From: Candidatus Caccomonas pullistercoris
Lineage (GTDB): Bacteria > Bacteroidota > Bacteroidia > Bacteroidales > Bacteroidaceae
NCBI GenBank assembly: GCA_018714085.1
Contig: DVNY01000147.1
Location: 1 to 48,350 of the forward strand
Direction: 5' to 3'
Length of the DNA stretch: 48,350 nucleotides
The translations under genes and the position numbers were made by a program. The notes beneath the pieces are model-generated. The model was not told the DNA's origin and did no database searches. It saw only the letters and a list, made by a program, of their open reading frames with translations. Shown here piece after piece: positions 25,815 to 33,636 of the stretch. The stretch's first letter is position 1, and every line of letters starts with the position of its first letter.

Positions 25815-27191
25815 TTATCCTTTGCTTTTTGCGGACGCTTTGCTCGTTGCGCTTTTCTTGGGAGCAGCAGGCGCGGCTTTTTCTTCGGGATTGTTTTCCA
25901 GACGTTTGAGCATTTGACGGAGCTTGGTGATTTCTTTGTCCTTGATGCCCAATTCTTTGTCTTGGTTCTTGATGGTGGTGAGCAGGGCGTTGAGCTCTTC
26001 GAGGTCCATGTCGGCCGGATACAGGTTGTTGACGCGGGTGATGAAGTCGCCGAGGATGTTCATGTAGTTGGTGAACGCGTCATACGGGGAGTCGTAGATA
26101 CCCCTGTAGCTACCGTAGCTGTTGGGCTTGGTACTCATGAAGCGCAGGTTGTTGGAGGCTTGCAGGTAGGCCCAGTCTTGTTTGATGCGGCGGTTGTTGC
26201 AGATCCTTACACGGTCGGCTATGCTGTAAAGCTTGTTGAATGCTTCTTTCTGCATGTCGTTGCCGAGCCATGGACTGATGTCTCTTTCTTCGTCGACCCA
26301 CGACGTGGGGTAGGCTACGTCGAGCGGTCCTGCTGATTTCATCTTGGCACAGATTTCAGACGGTGTCGAGAAGATGATTCCGCGTTGCTTCAATTGATCG
26401 GGCAGGGCTTTCATGAATTCGAGTATGTTGCTCGACAGGGGCTGGAAGATGCCCAAGGCGCAAAGCTCCATGAAAATATTGATGATTTGCTCTTCTTCGG
26501 GCAGGTGGGCAATCCAGTCGGCGTAGGTGTCGGCAAAGAGCGGATACTCGCTCCAATTGGAATCGTTGAAGCGGAGGCTGATGTCTTCTGACAGGCGATA
26601 GTCGCGGAGAAGCAGTTTGAGGTCAGGATTGCGGTTGCTGTTATAAAGGAAGTGTGGGCTCTTCCAGCCGAGGATGTGGCGAGCGCCTTCGGCCAGCATT
26701 CCCTTGAAGCCCATTTGCGCAACGAGGTCACCGATGTCGTCAGAGTAGATAAGGCAGGAGTTGCGGAATATCTTTGGGTCTTGTCCGAAGAGCGACTTGA
26801 CTTTCTTGCAGAGTTGGGTGACTTCTTCTTTGAAACACTCTGGGTTCGCCAGCGACGAGAAACCGTGGGAGTAGGGTTCTGCCAAGAACTCGACGCATCC
26901 GGTCTCATTCAGTTCCTGCAGCAGTTCGATGACTTGCGGCGAATGGTTTTCAAGAAGTTCTATGGCGCTTCCCGACAGCGAGAATGCACATTTGAAATAG
27001 CCGGGATGCTTTTTGGCCATCTCAATCAAGGCATTGAGCGCGGGGACGTAAGAGTGGTCTGCCGTCTCCGTGATTGACCGTTCGTTCTCGTAGTCGTCGT
27101 AGTAGTAGTGGTCTGTTCCTATGTCGAAGAACCGGTACCTTTTGAGGTGGATGTTCTGGTGTATCTCAAAGTATAAACAGATTGTTTTCAT
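25815..27191 (-). CDS. Glycoside hydrolase family 57 (alpha-amylase/4-alpha-glucanotransferase type)
   Basis: A 458-residue cytoplasmic enzyme acting on alpha-1,4-glucans. GH57 motifs are in order: FEIHQ (HQ motif, residues 9-11), EFLAEPYSHGF, the nucleophile motif GMLAEGARHILGW with Glu168, and LLLRDYRLSEDISLRF with the likely acid/base Asp197. After the barrel come a coiled coil (ELGIKDKEITKLRQMLKRLE) and a Lys/Ala/Ser-rich tail (KKSATSKASAKSKG), which look like an interaction or tether region. It is the third gene of the debranching enzyme-GT4-GH57 cluster. The exact reaction (amylase or transferase) cannot be told apart by sequence. Confidence 0.92.
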   Translation of the reverse strand: MKTICLYFEIHQNIHLKRYRFFDIGTDHYYYDDYENERSITETADHSYVPALNALIEMAKKHPGYFKCAFSLSGSAIELLENHSPQVIELLQELNETGCVEFLAEPYSHGFSSLANPECFKEEVTQLCKKVKSLFGQDPKIFRNSCLIYSDDIGDLVAQMGFKGMLAEGARHILGWKSPHFLYNSNRNPDLKLLLRDYRLSEDISLRFNDSNWSEYPLFADTYADWIAHLPEEEQIINIFMELCALGIFQPLSSNILEFMKALPDQLKQRGIIFSTPSEICAKMKSAGPLDVAYPTSWVDEERDISPWLGNDMQKEAFNKLYSIADRVRICNNRRIKQDWAYLQASNNLRFMSTKPNSYGSYRGIYDSPYDAFTNYMNILGDFITRVNNLYPADMDLEELNALLTTIKNQDKELGIKDKEITKLRQMLKRLENNPEEKAAPAAPKKSATSKASAKSKG

Positions 27192-27202
27192 AGCGGTGGT
27201 GT

Positions 27203-28480
27203 TTATCTATTGCTGAGGAGTTTTTGGTAATGATTATAGATGCGCTCGCCGACTTTTTCCCAAGTGATTTGTGCCACTTCGTTTCGTCCTTCTTCGCGCA
27301 GATAGTTGTAAAGGGAGTCGTTGGTGCAGATCGAGTAGATGGCGTCCGCCATGGCATAGATGTCCCAATAATCGATCTTGATGCACTTGTCGAGGATTTC
27401 AGCACAGCCACTTTGTTTGCTGATAATGGACGGGACGCCGCACTGCATGGCTTCAAGTGGCGAGATGCCAAATGGTTCTGACACGGAAGGCATGACATAG
27501 ACGTTGCTGGCGCGGAAAGCTTCAAAAACCTGTCGGCCTTTCATGAAACCGGGGAAGTGGAAACGGTCGGCAATGCCGCGGCGGGCTACAAGCTCGATCA
27601 TGCTGTTCATCATGTCGCCTGAACCAGCCATGCAGAAACGTATGTTGTGCGTGCGTTGCAGTACGAGGGCTGCCGCTTCGACGAAGTATTCGGGACCTTT
27701 CTGCATCGTGATTCGCCCTAAGAACGTGACGACTTTTTCGTGGAAATCGTTGAACGGCTTCTTTTGGTTGACGAAATCAAGAACGTCCGGCGAAAGCGGG
27801 TATACAGCGTTGTGCATGGCGAAACACTTGGCCGGATCTTGGTGATAGTGGTTGATGACGGTCTGGCGCGTAAGTTCGCTCACGCACATGATGCAGTCGG
27901 CGTGGTCCATACCGTCCTTTTCAATGTTGTATACAGTGGGGTTAGGTTTTCCACGGCTGCGGTCGAACTCTGTGGCATGGACATGGATCACCATCGGTTT
28001 GCCTGACACTTGCTTGGCGTGGATGCCGGCTGGATAGGTAAGCCAATCGTGGGCATGGATAATGTCGTATTGTTGTTGGCGAGCCACGACGCCGGCTACG
28101 ATGGAATAGTTGTTGATTTCATCGTAAAGATTGTCAGGGTAGCGACCCGAGAACTCAATGCATCCGAGGTCGTCTGTCAGACGATAGCGGAAGTCGGCGT
28201 AAATATGGTCGCGCAAGTTGAAATAGAGTTGCGGATCCATCTTGTCGCCGATGCGTTGTTTGACGTAATCGTAGGATACGTCTTTCCAGACGATGGGCAC
28301 CTCGCTTAGGCCGATTATGTCCATGAACGAGGTGTCCTCATCGCCCCATGGCCGTGGCAGGCAGAATGTAATGTGCATATCGGGCTGAACGGACAAGCCT
28401 TTGGTGATTCCGTAGCTTGCCGTGCCCAAGCCTCCTAAGATGTGTGGGGGAAACTCCCAACCAAACATTAATACTTTCAT
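27203..28480 (-). CDS. Glycosyltransferase family 4, glycogen-synthase-like
   Basis: A 425-residue GT-B enzyme with MKVLMFGWEFPPHILGGLGTASYGITKGL at the start, HAHDWLTYPAGI, VTFLGRITMQKGPEYFVEAA and SEPFGISPLEAMQCGVPSIISKQSG, the C-terminal nucleotide-sugar site. A strong Shine-Dalgarno sequence (AAGGAGGGAG) precedes the ATG, unusual for this phylum. Its place between a debranching enzyme and GH57 makes elongation of an alpha-glucan (glycogen or similar) the best guess. It carries both GT-B halves, unlike the GT5 fragment at 20336. Confidence 0.9.
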   Translation of the reverse strand: MKVLMFGWEFPPHILGGLGTASYGITKGLSVQPDMHITFCLPRPWGDEDTSFMDIIGLSEVPIVWKDVSYDYVKQRIGDKMDPQLYFNLRDHIYADFRYRLTDDLGCIEFSGRYPDNLYDEINNYSIVAGVVARQQQYDIIHAHDWLTYPAGIHAKQVSGKPMVIHVHATEFDRSRGKPNPTVYNIEKDGMDHADCIMCVSELTRQTVINHYHQDPAKCFAMHNAVYPLSPDVLDFVNQKKPFNDFHEKVVTFLGRITMQKGPEYFVEAAALVLQRTHNIRFCMAGSGDMMNSMIELVARRGIADRFHFPGFMKGRQVFEAFRASNVYVMPSVSEPFGISPLEAMQCGVPSIISKQSGCAEILDKCIKIDYWDIYAMADAIYSICTNDSLYNYLREEGRNEVAQITWEKVGERIYNHYQKLLSNR

Positions 28481-28501
28481 AGATTGTCTCCCTCCTTTGA
28501 G

Positions 28502-30457
28502 TTAGTCTTCAATTTTGTTCCGTTCATACAGGCGTATTGCTCTCAGAATGCCGCTCACGTTCATAGCAAAGGAAATGGCGCCGCGGCCGCTGAACGGAGG
28601 ATTGCCGTCAAACAGTTCGGGGATTGTTCCGATGCAGTGATAAAACAGCTCTTCCTCAAAGCCGATAAGCTGGCGTTCAATGTAGCCAAGGCCACTCATC
28701 TTATATATTCTGAGGTAAGCTTCCAAATAGAAACCGGTGAGCCATGGCCATGCCGTTCCCTGGTGGTAGGCTTGGTCGCGCTGGCTTTGCGGGCCGACGT
28801 ACATGGGGGTGTAGCCACCGCTTTTTGGTGAGAGAGAACGGATACCCTTGGGAGTTACAAGTTCTTTGGTGCAGATGTCCAATACTTTCTTGCGTTCTTT
28901 GAGGTCCAAGGGTGAGAAGTCGAGCGCAATGGCAAAAATCTGGTTCGGCCTGACGCTCCAGTCCATCATTGGTCCGTCCACGTAGTCGAGCAGGTAGCCG
29001 TACTCGTTCAGGAAAACTTTTTTGAAAGATTGGCTGACTTCTTCGGCTTCATGCTCATACTCTTGCGCTTTCTGCCGGTTCTCTTCGCTTCCTGTCTCTG
29101 TTAGCAGCAACGCGTAGAAGCGTAGCGCGTTGTACCAGAGGGCATTGAATTCTACAATGTATCCCGAGCGTGGGATGATTGGCCGGCCGTTTGCCGTTGA
29201 GTTCATCCATGTGATCGGAGTGTTGCGGCCGTTGCTGTATAAAAGGTGATTTTCATGCACGGCAAGGTTTGCGTGTTGTCCGTCGCGGATGAACGCAATG
29301 ATGTCGCCTATGAGTTGGCCATAACGTTCGTAACATTTCTTCCGGGAGGTGTCCTTCGCATATTGTTGGAGGCACCAGATGGCCCACAGCAAGGTGTCGG
29401 GCTGTTCCATCTCATAGATCTGGACGTCTATGGGCTGCTTGTGGATGTATTGGTTGATTGCTTTTTCCGCTGTGGCCATATATTGGTCGAACCGCTCTTC
29501 TTCGCCAATTGACAGGGTCAGTCCGGGGAGCGAGATGAACGTGTCGCGTGCACGGCACTTGAACCATGGATAACCGGCCAAGATATAGTGCATACCTTCT
29601 TTCTCTATGTCGAACTGATGGGCAGCATTGACAAGGCAATGGTAGAAACTGTCGTATTTCGGCGCTTTGCTGATTTCGTCTTCCATCTGTTGTGGGAGTT
29701 GCGCGGGAACGCCAGCCTCGACCGAGGCCGAGAATACGATGGTCTCTCCTTTCTTGATCGGCATTTCGAAATACCCCGGGACGAGCAAGTCTTCGGATGA
29801 TTCATATCCACGTTCGCGCTCTTTGGGATAGTCGAGTCCCTTGTACCAGTTGGGCTCGTAGACGAAGGAGTTTTTCTTATTTACCTGCATGTACAGGTCT
29901 GGGTAGCCTGCATAAAGGTTCATTTTGATACCGTTTGCTATCTCTTCATAGCTCTTGTCGGCAACGCCGTTTTCATGTGTCCACTGGCGGACACTGCGGA
30001 ATGCCAAGTAAGGCCGCAGGCGGAGAGTTGTCGGGGAGTGGGCTTCTTCAAGTGTGTAGCGGATGAACAGCCGTTGTGCTTTATGGTGGAAAGCTATCTC
30101 TTTTTTGAGGATAACTCCCCCAATCCGGTAGTACGTCGTCGGAATTTTATCCCACTCGAAACCGATGATGTACTTATGGCCTTTTGGGCTGAAATTCTCG
30201 CCTTGGTATTTGTGGATTCCGAGGTTGAATTCCGCTCCGTGCTGGATGACAGTCTCGTCAAGCGAGGCGAGGAGAACATGATTCTCATCGTCCAGATTAG
30301 GTACCGGTGTCACCAAAAGGCCATGATACTTGCGGATGTTGCATCCTACCAGCGTCGTACAACAGTATGCGCCCAAATCGTTTGTCAGCAGCATCTCTTT
30401 ATACAAAGAGTCCTGCAAATTGGTCATTTCAGTCTTGTCGAATCGTAGGTAGCACAT
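28502..30457 (-). CDS. Glycogen debranching enzyme (amylo-alpha-1,6-glucosidase, GH133-like)
   Basis: A 651-residue enzyme that cleaves alpha-1,6 branches in glycogen. The N-terminal beta domain shows LLTNDLGAYCCTTLVGCNIRKYHGLLV; the (alpha/alpha)6 barrel follows from about residue 270 with ILAGYPWFKCRARDTFISLPGLTL, VDYVDGPMMDWSVRPNQIFA-like segments, and RDQAYHQGTAWPWLTGFYLEAYL, whose conserved acids are likely catalytic. The length matches the bacterial family. It is the first gene of the cluster and is divergent from a Crp/Fnr regulator. Confidence 0.93.
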   Translation of the reverse strand: MCYLRFDKTEMTNLQDSLYKEMLLTNDLGAYCCTTLVGCNIRKYHGLLVTPVPNLDDENHVLLASLDETVIQHGAEFNLGIHKYQGENFSPKGHKYIIGFEWDKIPTTYYRIGGVILKKEIAFHHKAQRLFIRYTLEEAHSPTTLRLRPYLAFRSVRQWTHENGVADKSYEEIANGIKMNLYAGYPDLYMQVNKKNSFVYEPNWYKGLDYPKERERGYESSEDLLVPGYFEMPIKKGETIVFSASVEAGVPAQLPQQMEDEISKAPKYDSFYHCLVNAAHQFDIEKEGMHYILAGYPWFKCRARDTFISLPGLTLSIGEEERFDQYMATAEKAINQYIHKQPIDVQIYEMEQPDTLLWAIWCLQQYAKDTSRKKCYERYGQLIGDIIAFIRDGQHANLAVHENHLLYSNGRNTPITWMNSTANGRPIIPRSGYIVEFNALWYNALRFYALLLTETGSEENRQKAQEYEHEAEEVSQSFKKVFLNEYGYLLDYVDGPMMDWSVRPNQIFAIALDFSPLDLKERKKVLDICTKELVTPKGIRSLSPKSGGYTPMYVGPQSQRDQAYHQGTAWPWLTGFYLEAYLRIYKMSGLGYIERQLIGFEEELFYHCIGTIPELFDGNPPFSGRGAISFAMNVSGILRAIRLYERNKIED

Positions 30458-30510
30458 GCTTCTAGATATTAAGGTTATATAGTTTTTCTGTTCGTACTTA
30501 TTTTTATTTC

Positions 30511-30518
30511 CAAAAATA
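30511..30518 (-). promoter_or_regulatory. -7 box of the glycogen operon
   Basis: TATTTTTG on the minus strand, about 54 nt before the debranching enzyme ATG, in a very AT-rich stretch. A T-rich tract stands where TTTG is expected. Confidence 0.5.
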
Positions 30519-30608
30519 GGGAAAAGAAAAATAATAGAAAAGTTTTTTTCGAGAAAAATACGGATAAGCTATCCAATTTGTATCACGGAGTTATTTTTAA
30601 CAAGATTC

Positions 30609-30650
30609 GCGCGTTTAGTCAGTGCGACAGGAATTTTTTCTGTATCCTTT
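30609..30650. repeat. Degenerate copy of the 21-nt intergenic repeat (copy H)
   Basis: About two units: AGTCAGTGCGACAGGAATTT then TTCTGT. The core CAGTGCGACAGGAA fits the family, but no array is kept. It lies in the divergent gap before the Crp/Fnr gene. Confidence 0.4.
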
Positions 30651-30742
30651 GCTTGTGTTTTAGCTGTGGCTGATTTGATAGATAGTCTGCCGGGAATAAC
30701 TGAATAATTTGTCAAAAAGTTTCGCTTGGCCTGCGCGCGAGA

Positions 30743-30774
30743 TTTGGCAGTCTCGCAGAGTTTATCTACTTTTG
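30743..30774 (+). promoter_or_regulatory. Promoter of the Crp/Fnr gene
   Basis: TTTG (30743-30746), exactly 20 nt, then TACTTTTG (30767-30774). The leader to ATG 30805 would be about 25 nt. Confidence 0.8.
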
Positions 30775-30804
30775 TAATCCGAAACAGTGTTGTATAACAT
30801 ATTT

Positions 30805-31509
30805 ATGGAGACTTCGAACTGCTTATCCAAAGAGGAGGCTATCGCGCGTATTTCGGGTTTGTGGAATCTTTTGACGGAGGATGAACGAGCTGCGTTTGCC
30901 GCGCATTTGGAGGTGCGCTCATTCAAGAAGAACGAACCGATTTACCGTGAAGGCGAGCGCCCTGATTCTTTGATTTGCCTGCTTTCCGGTAAGGTCAAGA
31001 TCTACCGAGACGGAGTCGGCGGCCGCAGCCAGATTATCCGAGTGATTAAGCCGGTGGAGTATTTCGGCTATCGGGCCTATTTGGCCAGTGAGCCCTATGT
31101 GACGGCCGCGGCAGCTTTCGAGGCTTCGGTCATGTGTTTTATTCCGATGCACTTGGTTGAGGAAACGATGACGCATAACAACGCTTTGGCAATCTTCTTT
31201 GTGCGTCAACTGGCTATCGATTTGGGAATTTCGGACAAACGCACCGTCAATCTGACGCAGAAACATATCCGCGGGCGACTGGCGGAGTCTCTCTTGTTCC
31301 TGAAAGACTGTTACGGATTGGAGGAGGACAAGTCCACGCTGAGCATATACTTGTCGCGGGAGGATTTGGCCAGTTTGTCGAACATGACGACGTCGAACGC
31401 CATCCGGACGTTGTCTAATTTTGCGGCCGAGAAGATCATTGCCATTGACGGCCGGAAAATCAAGTTGATCGACGAGGATAAATTAAATCAGATTTCAAGA
31501 ATCGGCTGA
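30805..31509 (+). CDS. Crp/Fnr family transcriptional regulator
   Basis: A 234-residue regulator with an N-terminal cyclic-nucleotide-binding-like beta roll (RSFKKNEPIYREGERPDSLICLLSGKVKIY, IIRVIKPVEYFGYRAYLASEP) and a C-terminal winged helix-turn-helix (LSREDLASLSNMTTSNAIRTLSNFAAEKII). There is no cysteine cluster of the Fnr iron-sulphur type, and the usual FGE...LL cNMP phosphate loop reads FGYRAYLAS, so cAMP binding is doubtful. It is divergent from the glycogen operon and could control it, which is inference. ATG 30805 is preferred to the GTG at 30787. Confidence 0.9.
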   Translation: METSNCLSKEEAIARISGLWNLLTEDERAAFAAHLEVRSFKKNEPIYREGERPDSLICLLSGKVKIYRDGVGGRSQIIRVIKPVEYFGYRAYLASEPYVTAAAAFEASVMCFIPMHLVEETMTHNNALAIFFVRQLAIDLGISDKRTVNLTQKHIRGRLAESLLFLKDCYGLEEDKSTLSIYLSREDLASLSNMTTSNAIRTLSNFAAEKIIAIDGRKIKLIDEDKLNQISRIG

Positions 31510-31537
31510 CGCTTTCCTGCAGGCTTCAAAATGCCGT

Positions 31538-31570
31538 TTCCTCATTCCGGGCTTATTGCGGAATGAGGAA
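31538..31570. terminator. Convergent terminator hairpin between the Crp/Fnr and lipid-kinase-like genes
   Basis: TTCCTCATTCCG (31538-31549) pairs perfectly with CGGAATGAGGAA (31559-31570). It overlaps the last codons and the stop of the minus-strand gene and can end both transcripts. Confidence 0.75.
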
Positions 31571-32485
31571 TTCAATCGCTTCAGGTTGCAGAACGACGTC
31601 CATGCTTTTCACTGTGTAGTGGAGCCTGTGGCCGTCTATGGCGATGGGGGCTTTGTCCGTTGCGACGAAATTCACGTGTTTCGTGCGCCATGATTTCACG
31701 TTGTCTGATTTCAGAAAGCGTCCGGCGAAAAGAAGCCGCAGGCCATAGAACAGTTGTGTCAGTTTCGGGTGAGTCGTGGTCGTGACGTCGAGCTGGCCGT
31801 TATAGGGGACGGCGCTGGGCGTCTGCCCGTAGCCTGTTGATGAGCCCACACAAGCATTCATGACGTGTGCGGCCTTTTCTTCGCTGTTCAGGCGGAACGT
31901 GATGTGATAGGTCATGCGCTGGAAGACGAGCCACAACGCCGAGCACAGATATGAAAGCGTGTTGAAGCCAAGGAATGAATGGGTCTTGCGCCGGATGCCC
32001 ATAATGGCTGCGCCTACGCCGATGCTGATGCAGTTCAGGAAGTAACGAGTCTCGTGTCCCTGTTCGTTTTCGATGTCGGCCCGGCCGACGTCCACGCGCC
32101 GCGTGCGCCGCAGGCGGAGCCAACTGATGGTCTGTTTGTAGTCGTCCTCATCGAAGCCCCAATAGTGGGCAAAGTCGTTGCCGAATCCATTGGGTATGAC
32201 GCCGAGTGCCGGTCGTTGTGTGGTGTGTGGCGTCCGCTCCATGATGCCGTTCAGGGCGTCACAGAGGGCGGCGTCGCCGCCTACGACGACGATGGTGCGG
32301 TAGCCGTTGTCGGTCATCATGGCTGCCAGGCGTTTGACGGATCCGGCGCCTTCGCTTTGTACGAAGTCGAATGCCACACCCTGTTCCGTCAGGCAGCGGC
32401 GTATCTTGTTCCATCGTCTGTGCGTCTTGCCCGATCCTTCTTTCGGGCAGTAAATCACGCCCCATTTGTGTTGCGTCGAGTTCAT
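31553..32485 (-). CDS. Diacylglycerol kinase-like (DAGK catalytic domain) protein with altered motifs
   Basis: A 310-residue protein of the lipid kinase fold, which normally phosphorylates diacylglycerol or sphingoid lipids. The order of motifs is kept: YCPKEGSGK, VVVGGDAALCDALNGIM, GVIPNGFGNDFAHYWGF and the later DVTTTTHPKL and IDGHRL. Two motifs differ from the consensus: GGDGT reads GGDAA (residues 69-73), and PxGTxND reads PNGFGND. The start at ATG 32485 gives an ATGA overlap with miaA; the track start lies inside miaA. Whether it still binds ATP and acts as a kinase is open. Confidence 0.83.
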   Translation of the reverse strand: MNSTQHKWGVIYCPKEGSGKTHRRWNKIRRCLTEQGVAFDFVQSEGAGSVKRLAAMMTDNGYRTIVVVGGDAALCDALNGIMERTPHTTQRPALGVIPNGFGNDFAHYWGFDEDDYKQTISWLRLRRTRRVDVGRADIENEQGHETRYFLNCISIGVGAAIMGIRRKTHSFLGFNTLSYLCSALWLVFQRMTYHITFRLNSEEKAAHVMNACVGSSTGYGQTPSAVPYNGQLDVTTTTHPKLTQLFYGLRLLFAGRFLKSDNVKSWRTKHVNFVATDKAPIAIDGHRLHYTVKSMDVVLQPEAIEFLIPQ

Positions 32486-33429
32486 TCTTTCATGGGATTT
32501 GTGGCTTCCTGTGCCTGCCACATTTGTTTTATTTGTTTTATCTTCTCAGCCTCAGGCAGTGCGTAGTCCAACCATTGTATATGGACGCCGCGCCGCTCCA
32601 TCCCCCTGAACCACGTCATCTGCCGCTTGGCGAACTGGTGGATGGCTATTTCGAGTTGTCTGGTCATCGTGTCGGCGTCGATGCTCCCTGTGACGAACAG
32701 GGTGACGTATTTGTATTCCAGTCCGTAGTAGATGAGGTCCTCTGGCGCCAGTCCTTTGTGGAGCAGGCGGCGGACTTCATCGGCCATCCCCTCGGCCATT
32801 CGTTCGCGGAGTCGGCGGCTGATGTTCTCGCGCCGTTGCTCGCGGCTGATACTGACTCCCAACGTCAGGCTGCGCAGGCAGGGGAATGTGCGGCTTTCAA
32901 CCGGTTGCCGGCGATAGTATTCTTCGATTTCGATGGCGCGGATGGCCCGTTTGGGTGTGTCTACGTCTGTCGTGTTGTGCAGGGTCTTGTAGCTGGCAAG
33001 GATTTCCGTGAGTTCAGCCAGGCTTTTCGTGCTCAACTGTTCCCGGAGTTCGGGATTCTCCGGGACGGGAATAAGTCTGAACCCCCGAAGGACACTTTCG
33101 AGATAGAGCCCCGTTCCCCCGCAAAGGATGGGAACGTGCCTGCGGCTTCGGATGGACTCATAGGCGGCGAGGAAGTCGCGTTGGAACTCGAACACATTAT
33201 ATTTATAGCCGGGTTCGGCGATGTCTATCAGGTGATAAGGGACTGTCCTTCCGTCGACTACGTAGTCGGAGAGGTCTTTTCCTGTGCCGATGTCCATTCC
33301 GCGGTAGACCTGGCGGCTGTCGGCGCTGATGATTTCCCCACCGATGGAGTCGGCCAGCCGGGCTGCCAGCCTGGTCTTCCCCGAAGCGGTGGGGCCTAAA
33401 ATCGTGATGAGGTCGTAGGGCGCTGTCAT
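32482..33429 (-). CDS. miaA: tRNA dimethylallyltransferase
   Basis: A 315-residue enzyme that adds the dimethylallyl group to A37 of tRNAs reading UNN codons. Walker A is LGPTASGKTRLAARL, followed by EIISADSRQVYRGMDIGTGK, the VPYHLIDI motif, PILCGGTGLYLESVLRG, and the C-terminal KRQMTWFRG. The length is normal. The lipid-kinase-like gene overlaps its stop by 4 nt. The gap upstream (33430-33636) holds 21-nt repeats and no obvious promoter box. Confidence 0.97.
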   Translation of the reverse strand: MTAPYDLITILGPTASGKTRLAARLADSIGGEIISADSRQVYRGMDIGTGKDLSDYVVDGRTVPYHLIDIAEPGYKYNVFEFQRDFLAAYESIRSRRHVPILCGGTGLYLESVLRGFRLIPVPENPELREQLSTKSLAELTEILASYKTLHNTTDVDTPKRAIRAIEIEEYYRRQPVESRTFPCLRSLTLGVSISREQRRENISRRLRERMAEGMADEVRRLLHKGLAPEDLIYYGLEYKYVTLFVTGSIDADTMTRQLEIAIHQFAKRQMTWFRGMERRGVHIQWLDYALPEAEKIKQIKQMWQAQEATNPMKE

Positions 33430-33538
33430 GACGTGCGAACTTACAACTTTTTTTTGACGTGTGGAAGCGATTACGTTTTTCAGCGCAACATTTCCTGTTT
33501 TATGACTGCTTGTCTCTCGTTTCGTGCTCCTTGTGTAG

Positions 33539-33622
33539 AAATCTCAGTCGCCGACCCGTAAATCCTAATCGCCGATCCGTAAATCTTAGTCGCCGACCTG
33601 TTGAAATTGCCAGCCGTCACTG
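33539..33622. repeat. Array of 21-nt intergenic repeats, diverged subtype (copy G)
   Basis: Three close units (AAATC..AGTCGCCGACC.GT form; cores CAGTCGCCGACCCGT, TAATCGCCGATCCGT, TAGTCGCCGACCTGT) and a fourth weaker one, all 21 nt. Read on the minus strand they give GTCGGCGACTGAGATTT, close to the CGGCTGACAGAAAA core elsewhere. Here all the close units point the same way. Confidence 0.85.
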
Positions 33623-33636
33623 TTCGGCAGGGTTGC

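Noticed and set aside
33539-33622. CRISPR array at the 21-nt repeats
   Set aside because: Units follow each other directly without spacers, are degenerate, and no cas gene is present.
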